A stretch of DNA of 11,322 nt, taken from assembly GCA_030149405.1 (NCBI GenBank), contig JASBRM010000039.1, forward strand, positions 1-11,322, in the 5' to 3' direction. The stretch is from Neptuniibacter sp. Lineage in GTDB: Bacteria; Pseudomonadota; Gammaproteobacteria; Pseudomonadales; Balneatricaceae. The notes under the pieces are model-generated. The model was not told the origin of the DNA, ran no database searches, and was given only the letters and a program-made list of their open reading frames with translations. Within the stretch, counting starts at the first letter, position 1. Each line of letters begins with the position of its first letter. The position numbers were made by a program, and so were the translations under genes. Below are positions 1-7,300 of the stretch, piece after piece.

Positions 1-2143
1 ACATCTTACCGGCACCGAACAGGTCACCCACCACGCTCATGCCGTCCATCAATGGGCCTTCAATTACATGAAGTGGGCGTTCGTGGTTTTGACGTGCTTC
101 TTCGGTGTCGTCTTCGATAAATTCGGTGATACCTTTAACCAGAGCATGCTCAAGACGTTTGTTAACGTCCCACTCGCGCCACTCTTGCGCTTTGGTATCT
201 TCTTGTTGGGAGCCATCACCTCGGTATTTCTCGGCAATATCCAACAGGCGTTCTGTGCCATCTTCACGGGTGTTCTGGATAACGTCTTCTACCGCTACAC
301 GCAGTTCTTCCGGCAGGTCATCGTAGATCGCCAGCTGACCTGCGTTCACGATACCCATATCCATACCTTGCTTGATGGCGTGGTATAGGAATACACAGTG
401 GATCGCTTCACGTACCGGGTTGTTACCACGGAAGGAGAAGGATACGTTGGAAACACCACCAGAGATTTTAGCGTATGGCAGGTTCTGTTTAATCCAGCCA
501 GTAGCCTGAATAAAGTCGACTGCGTAGTTGTTGTGCTCTTCGATACCGGTTGCTACCGCAAAGATGTTCGGGTCGAAGATGATATCTTCCGGTGGGTAGC
601 CCACTTTATCGACAAGGACACGGTAGGAGCGTTCACAGATCTCTATCTTACGTTCGTAAGTATCTGCCTGACCTGTTTCGTCAAAGGCCATGACAACTAC
701 AGCGGCACCGTAGCGGCGAAGTTTTTTCGCTTGCTCGATAAAGTTCTCTTCGCCTTCTTTAAGGCTGATCGAGTTAACAACCCCTTTTCCCTGGATGCAC
801 TGAAGGCCGGCTTCGATAACGTCCCACTTAGAGGAGTCGATCATGATTGGTACGCAAGCGATGTCTGGCTCAGACGCGATCAGGTTAAGGAACTTAACCA
901 TAGCTGCGTGAGCATCCAACATGCCTTCGTCCATGTTGATATCGATAATCTGGGCACCGTTCTCAACCTGTTGGCGAGCTACATCCAGTGCTGTTTCGTA
1001 GTCCTGTTCTTTGATCAGGCGTTTGAACATCGCAGAACCGGTAACGTTGGTACGCTCACCCACGTTAACGAATAGGGTGTCTTCACCAATGTTCATTGGC
1101 TCAAGACCAGACAGGCGACACTCGACTGGAAGTTCTGGAAGCTGACGTGGGGCTGCTTTCTCGGCTGCTTCACGAATCGCTTTGATGTGTGCTGGGGTCG
1201 TACCACAGCAACCACCGATAATATTCAGGAAGCCTGACTGTGCCCATTCGCCGATCTCTTCAGCCATCTGTTCTGGCGTTTCATCGTAACCACCAAAGGC
1301 GTTTGGCAGGCCTGCGTTAGGGTGAGCAGAAACGTGAGTCTCTGAGATACGAGACAGTTCTTCCACGTACTGACGCAGCTCTTTAGGGCCTAACGCACAG
1401 TTAAGACCAACAGAGATTGGCTTAGCATGGCGAACGGAGTTCCAGAATGCTTCGGTTGTCTGACCAGACAGCGTACGACCGGATGCATCGGTGATTGTAC
1501 CGGAGATCATGACTGGCAGACGGATATCGTTTTCTTCGAAGTAAGTTTCTACCGCGTAGATCGCCGCTTTAGCATTTAGGGTATCGAAGATGGTTTCGAT
1601 CAGGATGATATCAGAGCCACCCTCAATCAAACCGTCGATCGATTCTGTGTACGCTTCAACCAGTTCATTAAACGAAACGTTACGATAGGCTGGATCGTTT
1701 ACATCGGGAGAGATAGAGCAAGTACGGTTTGTGGGGCCAAGCACACCTGCTACATAGCGTGGGCGATCCGGTGTTTCGGCTGTAATTTCGTCACAGGCTT
1801 CGCGAGCAAGACGTGCTGCTTCTACGTTGATCTCACGGCTGAGTGATTCCATCTCGTAATCAGCCATGGCGATCTGAGTCGCGTTGAAGGTGTTGGTTTC
1901 AAGAATATCTGCACCAGCGAGCAGATAATCTTTGTGGATCTGTTTGATGATCTCAGGTTTAGTCAGTACCAGCAGGTCGTTGTTACCTTTAACCTCAATA
2001 TGCCAGTCCGCAAAACGTTCGCCACGGTAATCCGCTTCTTCAAGTTTGTAATCCTGAATCATCGTGCCCATACCGCCATCCAGAATCATGATGCGGTTTT
2101 TTAGGCTGTCGGAAAGGATTTCGGTAAGCGTTTTATCGGTCAC
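1..2143 (-). CDS. metH: Methionine synthase, cobalamin-dependent (N-terminal 714 codons, cut by window edge)
   Basis: This cytoplasmic enzyme transfers the methyl group of 5-methyl-tetrahydrofolate, via cobalamin, to homocysteine to make methionine. The translation follows E. coli MetH almost without gaps. The homocysteine domain comes first (DGGMGTMI near residues 22-29), with the three zinc-ligand cysteines in NCALG (C249) and GGCCGTTP (C312, C313). The pterin domain begins at NVGERTN (about 360-366). The window ends in the helical cap of the B12 domain (LFGAGKM), so the cobalamin-binding DxHxxG loop and the AdoMet activation domain lie outside. The family is about 1,230 residues, so roughly 58% is present. 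The start is GTG at 2143: an in-frame TAG sits three codons upstream, and the N-terminus aligns with E. coli. The ribosome site is weak (AGG, 9 nt away). Divergent from panD. Confidence 0.97.
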   Translation of the reverse strand, partial: MTDKTLTEILSDSLKNRIMILDGGMGTMIQDYKLEEADYRGERFADWHIEVKGNNDLLVLTKPEIIKQIHKDYLLAGADILETNTFNATQIAMADYEMESLSREINVEAARLAREACDEITAETPDRPRYVAGVLGPTNRTCSISPDVNDPAYRNVSFNELVEAYTESIDGLIEGGSDIILIETIFDTLNAKAAIYAVETYFEENDIRLPVMISGTITDASGRTLSGQTTEAFWNSVRHAKPISVGLNCALGPKELRQYVEELSRISETHVSAHPNAGLPNAFGGYDETPEQMAEEIGEWAQSGFLNIIGGCCGTTPAHIKAIREAAEKAAPRQLPELPVECRLSGLEPMNIGEDTLFVNVGERTNVTGSAMFKRLIKEQDYETALDVARQQVENGAQIIDINMDEGMLDAHAAMVKFLNLIASEPDIACVPIMIDSSKWDVIEAGLQCIQGKGVVNSISLKEGEENFIEQAKKLRRYGAAVVVMAFDETGQADTYERKIEICERSYRVLVDKVGYPPEDIIFDPNIFAVATGIEEHNNYAVDFIQATGWIKQNLPYAKISGGVSNVSFSFRGNNPVREAIHCVFLYHAIKQGMDMGIVNAGQLAIYDDLPEELRVAVEDVIQNTREDGTERLLDIAEKYRGDGSQQEDTKAQEWREWDVNKRLEHALVKGITEFIEDDTEEARQNHERPLHVIEGPLMDGMSVVGDLFGAGKM

Positions 2144-2186
2144 TGCAAACTACCTGACTATCAACTGAAAAATAAAAAAGAGCGCT

Positions 2187-2249
2187 ATTGTAAATCAAAT
2201 GCTTACAGATGTGTGTGAGTAAAGTTAATGACTTTATGAAAGTGGCTCA
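2187..2249 (-). promoter_or_regulatory. Candidate metH promoter with MetR-like box
   Basis: On the minus strand TGAGCCACTTTCA (2237-2249) matches the published MetR consensus TGAA-N5-TTCA at seven of its eight fixed bases and has the preferred central A. Downstream, TACAAT (2187-2192) could be a -10 element, with only a weak -35 (CACACA). If transcription starts near 2180, the box is centred at about -63, the usual place for a LysR-type activator such as MetR. No MetJ-type AGACGTCT repeats and no cobalamin-riboswitch B12 box were seen. The match is visible; its function is inferred. Confidence 0.35.
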
Positions 2250-2300
2250 ATTAGGCTTGGTTACTACGTTTGAGAGAGTCTTCTTGTGCTAAAGGATAGG

Positions 2301-2450
2301 ATGAAAAACCTTAAAATTACGTTTTATGGTGGTAAAATTGGCCGCCCTGATGGGGTTGTATATACATTTAGCAATTCTCTGGTTAATTTTTGCCGCCAAA
2401 TCTTGTATTATGTGCGCCGCAAAAAAGCTGGAAGTAAAACCAGCGGATAA
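2301..2450 (+). CDS. Possible small protein of 49 residues, unrecognised
   Basis: An ATG preceded by AAAGGA at 5 nt spacing opens 49 codons and ends at TAA (2448-2450), in the gap between metH and panD. The product would begin MKNLKITFYGG and end with a basic tail (YYVRRKKAGSKTSG), with one cysteine and no clear membrane segment or signal peptide. I recognise no family. The good ribosome site argues for translation. Against it, the ORF is short and covers the best panD -10 candidate (2406-2411), so it may be a chance reading frame. Confidence 0.25.
   Translation: MKNLKITFYGGKIGRPDGVVYTFSNSLVNFCRQILYYVRRKKAGSKTSG
2406..2411 (+). promoter_or_regulatory. Candidate -10 element for panD
   Basis: TATTAT is a 5 of 6 match to TATAAT. 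The sequence 17 bp upstream (TTAATT, 2383-2388) is a poor -35. Transcription would start near 2418 and give panD a leader of about 170 nt. This is only a consensus match. Confidence 0.3.
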
Positions 2451-2588
2451 AAACAGAGGCTATAGCGGGCCACAATCTCGCGAATAGTGGCGTTAGAGTC
2501 GTTCAATATTGAAACAATCGATATTGAAAGGCAGTGGGGAAAACCGGGTAATCCCTGGTATAGATGAGCAAACGCAGGTTTTATTTTT
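2418..2588 (+). promoter_or_regulatory. Long, potentially structured leader upstream of panD
   Basis: No gene larger than the tail of the doubtful small ORF covers this stretch, but inverted repeats follow each other along it. They are GCTGG/CCAGC (2427-2431 with 2440-2444), GCCAC/GTGGC (2469-2473 with 2487-2491), the palindrome TTCAATATTGAA (2502-2513), whose CAATAT can also pair with ATATTG further on, and ACCGGG/CCTGGT (2543-2548 with 2554-2559, one G-T pair). The last hairpin ends about 30 nt before the panD ATG. I could not match it to any riboswitch class I know (cobalamin, TPP, FMN, SAM, glycine, c-di-GMP, pan motif). A cis-regulatory RNA is an inference. Confidence 0.35.
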
Positions 2589-3023
2589 ATGCTGCAGACA
2601 ATGTTGAAGTGCAAGCTACACCGAGTAACAGTTACACACGCAGAACTTCACTACGAAGGTTCCTGTGCGATTGATGGTGTACTGCTTGATAAATCAGGTA
2701 TTCGTGAATACGAACTGATCCACATTTACAATATTAACAATGGCGAACGTTTTACTACGTACGCGATTCGTGCCGAAGAAAACAGCGGCATAATCTCCGT
2801 TAATGGTGCGGCTGCACACAAAGCAAGTAAAGGTGATCTGCTGATCATCGGTTCTTATGTGCAACTGGACGAAAAAGAAGTTGAAGAACACCAGCCAACG
2901 CTTTGCTATTTCGAAAATGCAAAGGCAGATGGTGGCGTGGGTGCCAGCGATGAAGAGCTGCACAAGCGTAATGTTCTGACGGGTATGAAACGGGCAATTC
3001 CTGTTCAACCAAAAGATATCTGA
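2589..3023 (+). CDS. panD: Aspartate 1-decarboxylase proenzyme
   Basis: PanD decarboxylates L-aspartate to beta-alanine for pantothenate and coenzyme A synthesis. It is made as a proenzyme that cleaves itself between Gly24 and Ser25; Ser25 becomes the pyruvoyl cofactor. The cleavage context HYEGSCA is intact, as are Lys9, His11, Tyr22, Arg54, Thr57 and Tyr58, and the core matches E. coli PanD closely (ISVNGAAAH). The ATG at 2589 aligns with the E. coli start (MLQTML against MIRTML); the ribosome site is modest (CAGG, 10 nt away). At 144 residues it is about 18 longer than the usual 126, the extra lying between CYFE and MKRAIPVQ near the C-terminus. It stands alone, without panB or panC beside it, and ends just before a strong terminator. 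Confidence 0.96.
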   Translation: MLQTMLKCKLHRVTVTHAELHYEGSCAIDGVLLDKSGIREYELIHIYNINNGERFTTYAIRAEENSGIISVNGAAAHKASKGDLLIIGSYVQLDEKEVEEHQPTLCYFENAKADGGVGASDEELHKRNVLTGMKRAIPVQPKDI

Positions 3024-3042
3024 TTTTCAGATCTGGATTCAC

Positions 3043-3073
3043 AAAAAAGCCACCCAATTGGGTGGCTTTTTTT
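3043..3073. terminator. Bidirectional rho-independent terminator between panD and the LLM gene
   Basis: A perfect 7-bp stem, GCCACCC-AATT-GGGTGGC (3049-3066), has six A residues before it and seven T residues after it, so it can stop transcription from either side. It lies 19 nt past the panD stop and 25 nt past the end of the convergent monooxygenase gene. Confidence 0.93.
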
Positions 3074-3098
3074 ATCTGTTTCTAGCTAACAGTGATTA

Positions 3099-4121
3099 TT
3101 AACTGAATGCGTCAGCAAGTTTTTGGTAACTCTCGTAACGTTTCTGGAAACTGTAGGTCACTGCCACCGCCAGAATTTCATCCACATCGTAATAATTTGC
3201 CTGGTTTTCCAGAATTTCACGACATTGCTCCGGCGTGCCGGTAACCATACTGTCGCGGGTTACATCAAAGTATTCCTGATCAGATACGGGAAGCTTCTTA
3301 TACAGATCCATACACTCTTCGGGTGGTTTAATGCCTTCTCGAATACCGTGACGATGGGCCTGAACTTTCCAGTAGGTATGCGAAGCCGCAAGCAGTTTTG
3401 CTTCCTCGGCGGTATCCGCACAGATTACTGCACTGGAGATCATCGCCTGAGCAGAGGTCATCGCTGAGTTCGGACGAGGGCGGAACATCTTGCGATAGCG
3501 CTGGATAATATCGGCAGGGCGTTCATGAGTACCGATAAACAGCGCGAGTACAAACCCCAGACCCATTGATCCGGCCAGTTCGATACTGCCGTCACTGGAA
3601 CCCAGCGTCCAGATTTCCGGCTGACCGACACCATTCGGTGTGGTTTCCAGCCCTGCAAACGGACTGTTTTCCGGAGTACGTTCATCAATGAAGCCGGTCA
3701 GTGCTTCCAGCAGGTAAGGGAAATGTTGTGGTTCGCTTGGATAATTAGGGTAGGCCAAGGCCATTGTTGATTGTTCTGCACCACCCGGAGCGCGGCCTAC
3801 ACCCAGATCAATACGACCAGGGAAAAAGGCTTCCAGAGTCCGAAACACTTCCGCTACTTTGTATGGGCTGTAGTGTGAGAGCATCACACCGCCGCTACCT
3901 ACACGGATATTCTGGGTATTGGCGGCAATCTGGCCAATTACAATTTCTGGGGCCGGGCTCGCATAAGAGGGCGTCGCGTGGTGTTCGGCAATCCAGTAGC
4001 GCTCATAACCCATCTCATCAGCTAGTTGCGCAAGCTTAACTGTGTCATTCAGAGCATGAGCCTGGGTTTTACCATCGTGAACCGGAGATTGATCTACGAT
4101 GCTCAGTTTCAGGTCTTTCAT
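3099..4121 (-). CDS. Luciferase-like (LLM class) flavin-dependent oxidoreductase
   Basis: A 340-residue single-domain TIM-barrel protein of the bacterial luciferase-like monooxygenase family, in the subgroup that includes E. coli YhbW and MsnO8-type proteins. Such enzymes use reduced FMN supplied by a separate reductase, and the substrates of this subgroup are mostly unknown. Family marks are RYWIAEHH (41-48), GSGGVMLSHYSPYKVAE (75-91), GRIDLGVGRAPGG (102-114) and LGSSDGS (173-179), all in the expected order, with no signal peptide. The start is well supported: AGGAG lies 7 nt upstream and the ATG overlaps the stop of the preceding gene (ATGA). It is the last gene of a three-gene unit led by an aromatic-type sigma-54 activator, suggesting an inducible oxidation step. 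No flavin reductase gene is nearby. Confidence 0.92.
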   Translation of the reverse strand: MKDLKLSIVDQSPVHDGKTQAHALNDTVKLAQLADEMGYERYWIAEHHATPSYASPAPEIVIGQIAANTQNIRVGSGGVMLSHYSPYKVAEVFRTLEAFFPGRIDLGVGRAPGGAEQSTMALAYPNYPSEPQHFPYLLEALTGFIDERTPENSPFAGLETTPNGVGQPEIWTLGSSDGSIELAGSMGLGFVLALFIGTHERPADIIQRYRKMFRPRPNSAMTSAQAMISSAVICADTAEEAKLLAASHTYWKVQAHRHGIREGIKPPEECMDLYKKLPVSDQEYFDVTRDSMVTGTPEQCREILENQANYYDVDEILAVAVTYSFQKRYESYQKLADAFS

Positions 4122-4519
4122 AAGCTCACTCCTGCCGCAGCGTATTCAGCTATGGCGTTGTCCTGTTCAGCACTGGCACCGGAAATACCAATCGCTCCAA
4201 TTTGCACACCATCGACTGTGATTGGCAGACCGCCCGGGAAACCGATCAGACCTCCGTTAGAGAGATCCATTCCGGTCAGCTTTTCTTCGCGAATCAGTTC
4301 ACCAAATGTGCCTGAAGGCAGAGGGAAGAGCGTTGAGGTTTTAGCTTTAGAAACTGCAACGTCTACAGAACCCAGAAAGGCATTATCCATGCGGGCGAAG
4401 GTTTTCAGGTGCGCACCGTTATCCGTAACGGCAATACATACATTAACGCCAAGCTCTTCCGCTTTTTCGATGGCGCGGGAAATCAGAGTATTGGCATGGC
4501 TAAGTGACATCGTATTCAT
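4118..4519 (-). CDS. GlcG/HbpS-family protein (haem-degrading domain, DUF336)
   Basis: A 133-residue protein that is essentially one GlcG/HbpS domain. The N-terminal half carries VCIAVTDNGAHLKTFARMD (27-45) followed by S..KAKTS; the C-terminal half has NGGLIGFPGGLPI (88-100) and GVQIGAIGISGAS with QD (104-120). These are the usual hallmarks. The family includes haem-binding HbpS and proteins of unknown role often encoded with oxidoreductases of organic acids and aromatics. There is no signal peptide, so a cytoplasmic location is expected, unlike secreted HbpS. Its ATG shares one base with the upstream stop (TAATG), with GGAAGAG as ribosome site inside the upstream gene, and its own stop overlaps the next ATG. 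Translational coupling with both neighbours is likely. The molecular role here is unknown. Confidence 0.88.
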   Translation of the reverse strand: MNTMSLSHANTLISRAIEKAEELGVNVCIAVTDNGAHLKTFARMDNAFLGSVDVAVSKAKTSTLFPLPSGTFGELIREEKLTGMDLSNGGLIGFPGGLPITVDGVQIGAIGISGASAEQDNAIAEYAAAGVSL

Positions 4520-6198
4520 TATTTCTCTTCCATCTTTTTCATTCGGTACGCGAGGGTTGGGCGTGATACACCTAATACTCTTGCGGCTTCGGACACATTG
4601 CCGTTGGCTTTATCCAGAGCGTAATCCAGGAATTTTTGTTCGATCTCTTCAAGGGATTCACAGGCGTTTAAGGCTGATTCAATCCAGTCATTCGACTCGC
4701 TATGAGCGGCCTCATCATCTACGTCCACAAGGTGACCATCGGCTGACAGTGTCTGGGTGGCATTAAAGCCCAATGTCGGGAACAGAGATGATGCACTGAT
4801 CTCTTCGCCGTTATCCGTGAGGATCAAGGCACGTTCGATCAGGTTTTCCAGTTCACGTACATTGCCCGGCCAGTCGTATTTCATCATCGCCTGCATCGCC
4901 AAGCCGGATAAACCTGCTGTACGTTTGCTGTAATAAGCGTGGTATTTCTCCAGAAAGTGTTCGATCAGCATCGGCAGATCTTCCGGGCGCTCACGCAGCG
5001 GTGGAATATTGATTGGGTAAACATTCAAACGGTAATAAAGATCGGCTCTAAAACGGCCCTCTTTTACGGCTTCTTCAAGCGATTCGTTGGTTGCTGCAAC
5101 CACACGGACATCAATGTTGCGGGTCTGGTTATCGCCAACACGTTCCAGTTCACCTTCCTGTAGCACTCGCAGCAGAGCAGCCTGTGCGCGGGGTGAAAGC
5201 TCAATTACTTCATCCAGAAAAATGGTACCCAGGTGGGCGCGTTCAAACTTACCAGGGCGAGATTGTGTCGCACCGGTAAAAGCACCTTTCTCAACCCCAA
5301 ATAGCTCAGATTCAATCAAGTCGGGTGGAATCGCGGCGCAGTTAACGGCGACGAATTTGTTCTCGTTGCGATTACTGCCATCGTGAATAGCGCGGGCAAC
5401 CAGTTCTTTCCCTACACCGGTTTCACCCAATAACAGCACAGTGACATTCGCTTCTGCTGCACGATTCGCCAGCTTACAAATCTGCTGATAACCGGGCGAC
5501 TGACCGCGAAAATTACCTAAAGTGGATTTCTTATCCACCTTGTGACGCAATACAGAGATCTGGGATTGCAGCTCGTATAATTCTTCAATAACTGACGAAC
5601 GACGGAAGTACTCGCGATAGGCATCCACATCCTCCCACTCTTCAGCCGGTTTTCCTACGATGAGGCAGGAGCTGTCGCCAGAGCCACGGCAGGTAATCTC
5701 TTTAAACAGGATCTCTCGTCCCAGCAGGGCAGAGGTAAAGGCACTGGCCTGGCCGACAAGGCTCCAGCAAACCGGTTCATCTAGCATACCCAGCTCGGTC
5801 AGGAACATTTCTGCTTCATATGATTCATGCATCACATATTCTGCGTAGAAATGCCCGCTGTCCTGATCTACTTCCAGGCGTTGTTCATCTATACGGACCA
5901 TGCCTTTGAGGGAGTGCAGACCAAAACCGGTGCGAATAAGATCGATAGGGTCCTTGGAATTGCTCAGGCGCAGAGCGAGTTGGGCATCTTTCTTACCCAT
6001 GCTGTAACCCAGACGCATAAAGAAGCCTTTGGCACGCTCCTGACCGAGAGTATCAATCTGTTCCTTACGAAACTCAGCCAGCGCAATCAGCTGTAATAAC
6101 AGCATGCGTTGTTCATCAAACCAGATCTGGCCATCTTCTTCTTTAAAGCGGATCTGCTGACACAGTTGTTGTTCTATAGGTAGGGTGAAAGCGTCCAT
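4519..6198 (-). CDS. Sigma-54-dependent activator of the DmpR/MopR/XylR type
   Basis: A 559-residue transcription activator that should bind an organic effector and open sigma-54 promoters. An XylR_N/V4R sensor region covers about 1-185, a linker (coiled coil likely) 195-225, the AAA+ domain about 232-460, and a Fis-type helix-turn-helix 527-556. Visible motifs: Walker A GETGVGKE (258-265), the sigma-54 contact loop GAFTGA (305-310), Walker B FLDE (327-330), arginine-finger segment FRADLYYRLN (383-392) and WPGNVREL (443-450). The MopR zinc site is kept with exact spacing: C144, E167, C170, C178. His95 matches the phenol-contacting His of MopR, but Met123 stands where MopR has Trp134, so the effector may not be phenol. 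The ribosome site GGAG is 8 nt from the ATG. It heads the unit with the GlcG/HbpS and LLM genes. No convincing -24/-12 promoter was found in the window. Confidence 0.94.
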   Translation of the reverse strand: MDAFTLPIEQQLCQQIRFKEEDGQIWFDEQRMLLLQLIALAEFRKEQIDTLGQERAKGFFMRLGYSMGKKDAQLALRLSNSKDPIDLIRTGFGLHSLKGMVRIDEQRLEVDQDSGHFYAEYVMHESYEAEMFLTELGMLDEPVCWSLVGQASAFTSALLGREILFKEITCRGSGDSSCLIVGKPAEEWEDVDAYREYFRRSSVIEELYELQSQISVLRHKVDKKSTLGNFRGQSPGYQQICKLANRAAEANVTVLLLGETGVGKELVARAIHDGSNRNENKFVAVNCAAIPPDLIESELFGVEKGAFTGATQSRPGKFERAHLGTIFLDEVIELSPRAQAALLRVLQEGELERVGDNQTRNIDVRVVAATNESLEEAVKEGRFRADLYYRLNVYPINIPPLRERPEDLPMLIEHFLEKYHAYYSKRTAGLSGLAMQAMMKYDWPGNVRELENLIERALILTDNGEEISASSLFPTLGFNATQTLSADGHLVDVDDEAAHSESNDWIESALNACESLEEIEQKFLDYALDKANGNVSEAARVLGVSRPTLAYRMKKMEEK

Positions 6199-6298
6199 CA
6201 GCTCAACTCCGAAATCTTTTATTTGATTTTATTAGATCTCGTATACTAAATTTACAGTCAATATTGAGAAGTTAAATCCTGAATATGGGATTTGAAAA
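6199..6298. promoter_or_regulatory. Shared divergent promoter region with two dyad symmetries
   Basis: These 100 bp separate the sigma-54 activator (leftward) from the LysR-type regulator (rightward). They hold a 10-bp palindrome TCAATATTGA (6258-6267) and an inverted repeat AAATCC-N8-GGATTT (6274-6293). TATACT (6242-6247) could be the LysR -10, with a poor -35; on the other strand TTGACT (+ strand 6254-6259) is a -35-like hexamer without a good -10. The inverted repeat lies 5 bp before the LysR start and covers its weak ribosome site, so it could be an autoregulatory operator or an RNA hairpin. LysR-type proteins usually bind such divergent regions; the exact site is inferred. Confidence 0.5.
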
Positions 6299-7195
6299 AT
6301 GGACTACCACAATCTTTATCTTTTCGTGAAAGTGATTGAGCGGGGCAGCTATATATCAGCCGCTCAGGAACTTGATATGCCGACCTCAACATTGAGCCGG
6401 CGTATTCAACAATTGGAAGAACAACTGGGTTACCAGTTGTTGTACCGCAGTGCGCGTAAACTGTCCCTGACAGAAGCCGGGGCTTTATTCTATCGACGCT
6501 GTCAGCCACTCTATGATGAGTTGGTGGAAGCGACTGAAGGTCTTGAAGGTGAACTGACTTCACCAAAAGGCAGTCTTAAAGTCACCGCTCCTATTAGTCT
6601 TGCCAATGAGTTGCTGAACCCCTGGTTCTTTGAATTTATGGAACAGTATCCGGGCATAGATCTGGATCTGCTGCTAGTGAACCGTAATATTGACCTCAAA
6701 GAAGAGGGTATTGATATAGCCTTCAGGATCGGTGAGATCAAAATACCGGACTGGATCGCCCGGGATATGTTTACCTCCAACTTCAGTCTCTGTGCCAGCC
6801 CTAAAATCATCACAGAATTAGGGCATCCGGAATCACTGGATGATCTGAACAACTTCCCACTGATTGTTTCGCGGCGCTCACCAGAATGGAGGTTTCACGA
6901 CCCGCAGGGTGAAGTGCATCAATTTCGTGGAAAACCACGCCTGACATTTGATGAGCTGCGGGGTGCTATGGAAGCTGCTGAAGCTGGAATAGGCATAGCT
7001 AACCTGCCTGATTATGTAGTGGGTGAAGCCCTGACAATGGGTCGATTGGTTACTGTTTTGCCGCATTACCGACCTTTTGAGCGTGAAGTGAAAATGGTCT
7101 ACCCTCATCGCCAGTACCTGCCGGCTAAGGTGCGTTTGTTTATCAGCTTTATCATGGAGAAAGTGGAAGCGGAGCGAGCGGCATTCTCAGCTTAA
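6299..7195 (+). CDS. LysR-type transcriptional regulator
   Basis: A 298-residue LysR-family regulator. The N-terminal winged helix-turn-helix is typical: FVKVIERGSYISAAQELDMP, then STLSRRIQQLEEQLG (about 9-44), and SLTEAGALFYRRC (56-68). It is followed by the linker helix and a two-lobed periplasmic-binding-like effector domain (about 90-290; GIDIAFRIGEI and AAEAGIGIANLPDYVV are characteristic). The closest look is to the DmlR-like group, but the effector cannot be told from sequence. The ATG at 6299 is the only start giving the full DNA-binding domain; its ribosome site is weak (GGGA, 8 nt away) and lies inside an inverted repeat. Being divergent from the sigma-54 activator unit, it likely controls itself and perhaps that unit. 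Confidence 0.95.
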   Translation: MDYHNLYLFVKVIERGSYISAAQELDMPTSTLSRRIQQLEEQLGYQLLYRSARKLSLTEAGALFYRRCQPLYDELVEATEGLEGELTSPKGSLKVTAPISLANELLNPWFFEFMEQYPGIDLDLLLVNRNIDLKEEGIDIAFRIGEIKIPDWIARDMFTSNFSLCASPKIITELGHPESLDDLNNFPLIVSRRSPEWRFHDPQGEVHQFRGKPRLTFDELRGAMEAAEAGIGIANLPDYVVGEALTMGRLVTVLPHYRPFEREVKMVYPHRQYLPAKVRLFISFIMEKVEAERAAFSA

Positions 7196-7202
7196 TGAAC
7201 TT

Positions 7203-7229
7203 AAGGTGGATTACTTTAGTTCTCACCTT
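7203..7229. other. Inverted repeat after the LysR gene
   Basis: AAGGTG (7203-7208) and CACCTT (7224-7229) form a 6-bp stem around a 15-nt loop, 8 bp past the LysR stop. There is no T-run, so it is a weak candidate for a terminator; it could also be a protein site in front of thrH. The remaining sequence up to 7300 is AT-rich and holds the thrH ribosome site AGGAG. Confidence 0.25.
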
Positions 7230-7300
7230 GCAAGCGCTAGTCAGAGCAGGTAAATTGGCGCGCAAAGTTTATTGATTAATTAACTCATTAGGAGTCGCGC

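Noticed and set aside
398..1075. Long open frame (225 codons) on the plus strand opposite metH, and a second one at 68-388
   Set aside because: Both are antisense to the strongly conserved metH frame, have no ribosome site or recognisable domain, and reflect codon bias of metH.
2150..2420. Cobalamin or SAM riboswitch upstream of metH
   Set aside because: No B12-box-like AGCCAGGAGACCTGCC segment or SAM-riboswitch core was found on the minus strand.
2502..2513. Shared CAATATTG core in the panD leader and the LysR intergenic region as a common operator
   Set aside because: An 8-bp AT-rich palindrome can recur by chance and the surrounding sequence differs.
4026..4766. 246-codon plus-strand frame
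   Set aside because: It runs antisense across three well-supported genes (LLM, GlcG/HbpS, activator) and its translation looks like low-complexity shadow sequence rich in Ser, Arg and Pro.
5200..5215. Ile in place of Gly after Walker B in the sigma-54 activator (DEVIEL rather than DEVGEL)
   Set aside because: As I recall, the DmpR/XylR subfamily normally has DEVIEL, so this is a family trait and not a defect.
7255..7275. Sigma-54 promoter before thrH (TGGCGCGCAAAGTTTATT)
   Set aside because: The GG of the -24 element is present, but the GC expected 10 bp further on is TT, so it does not fit.
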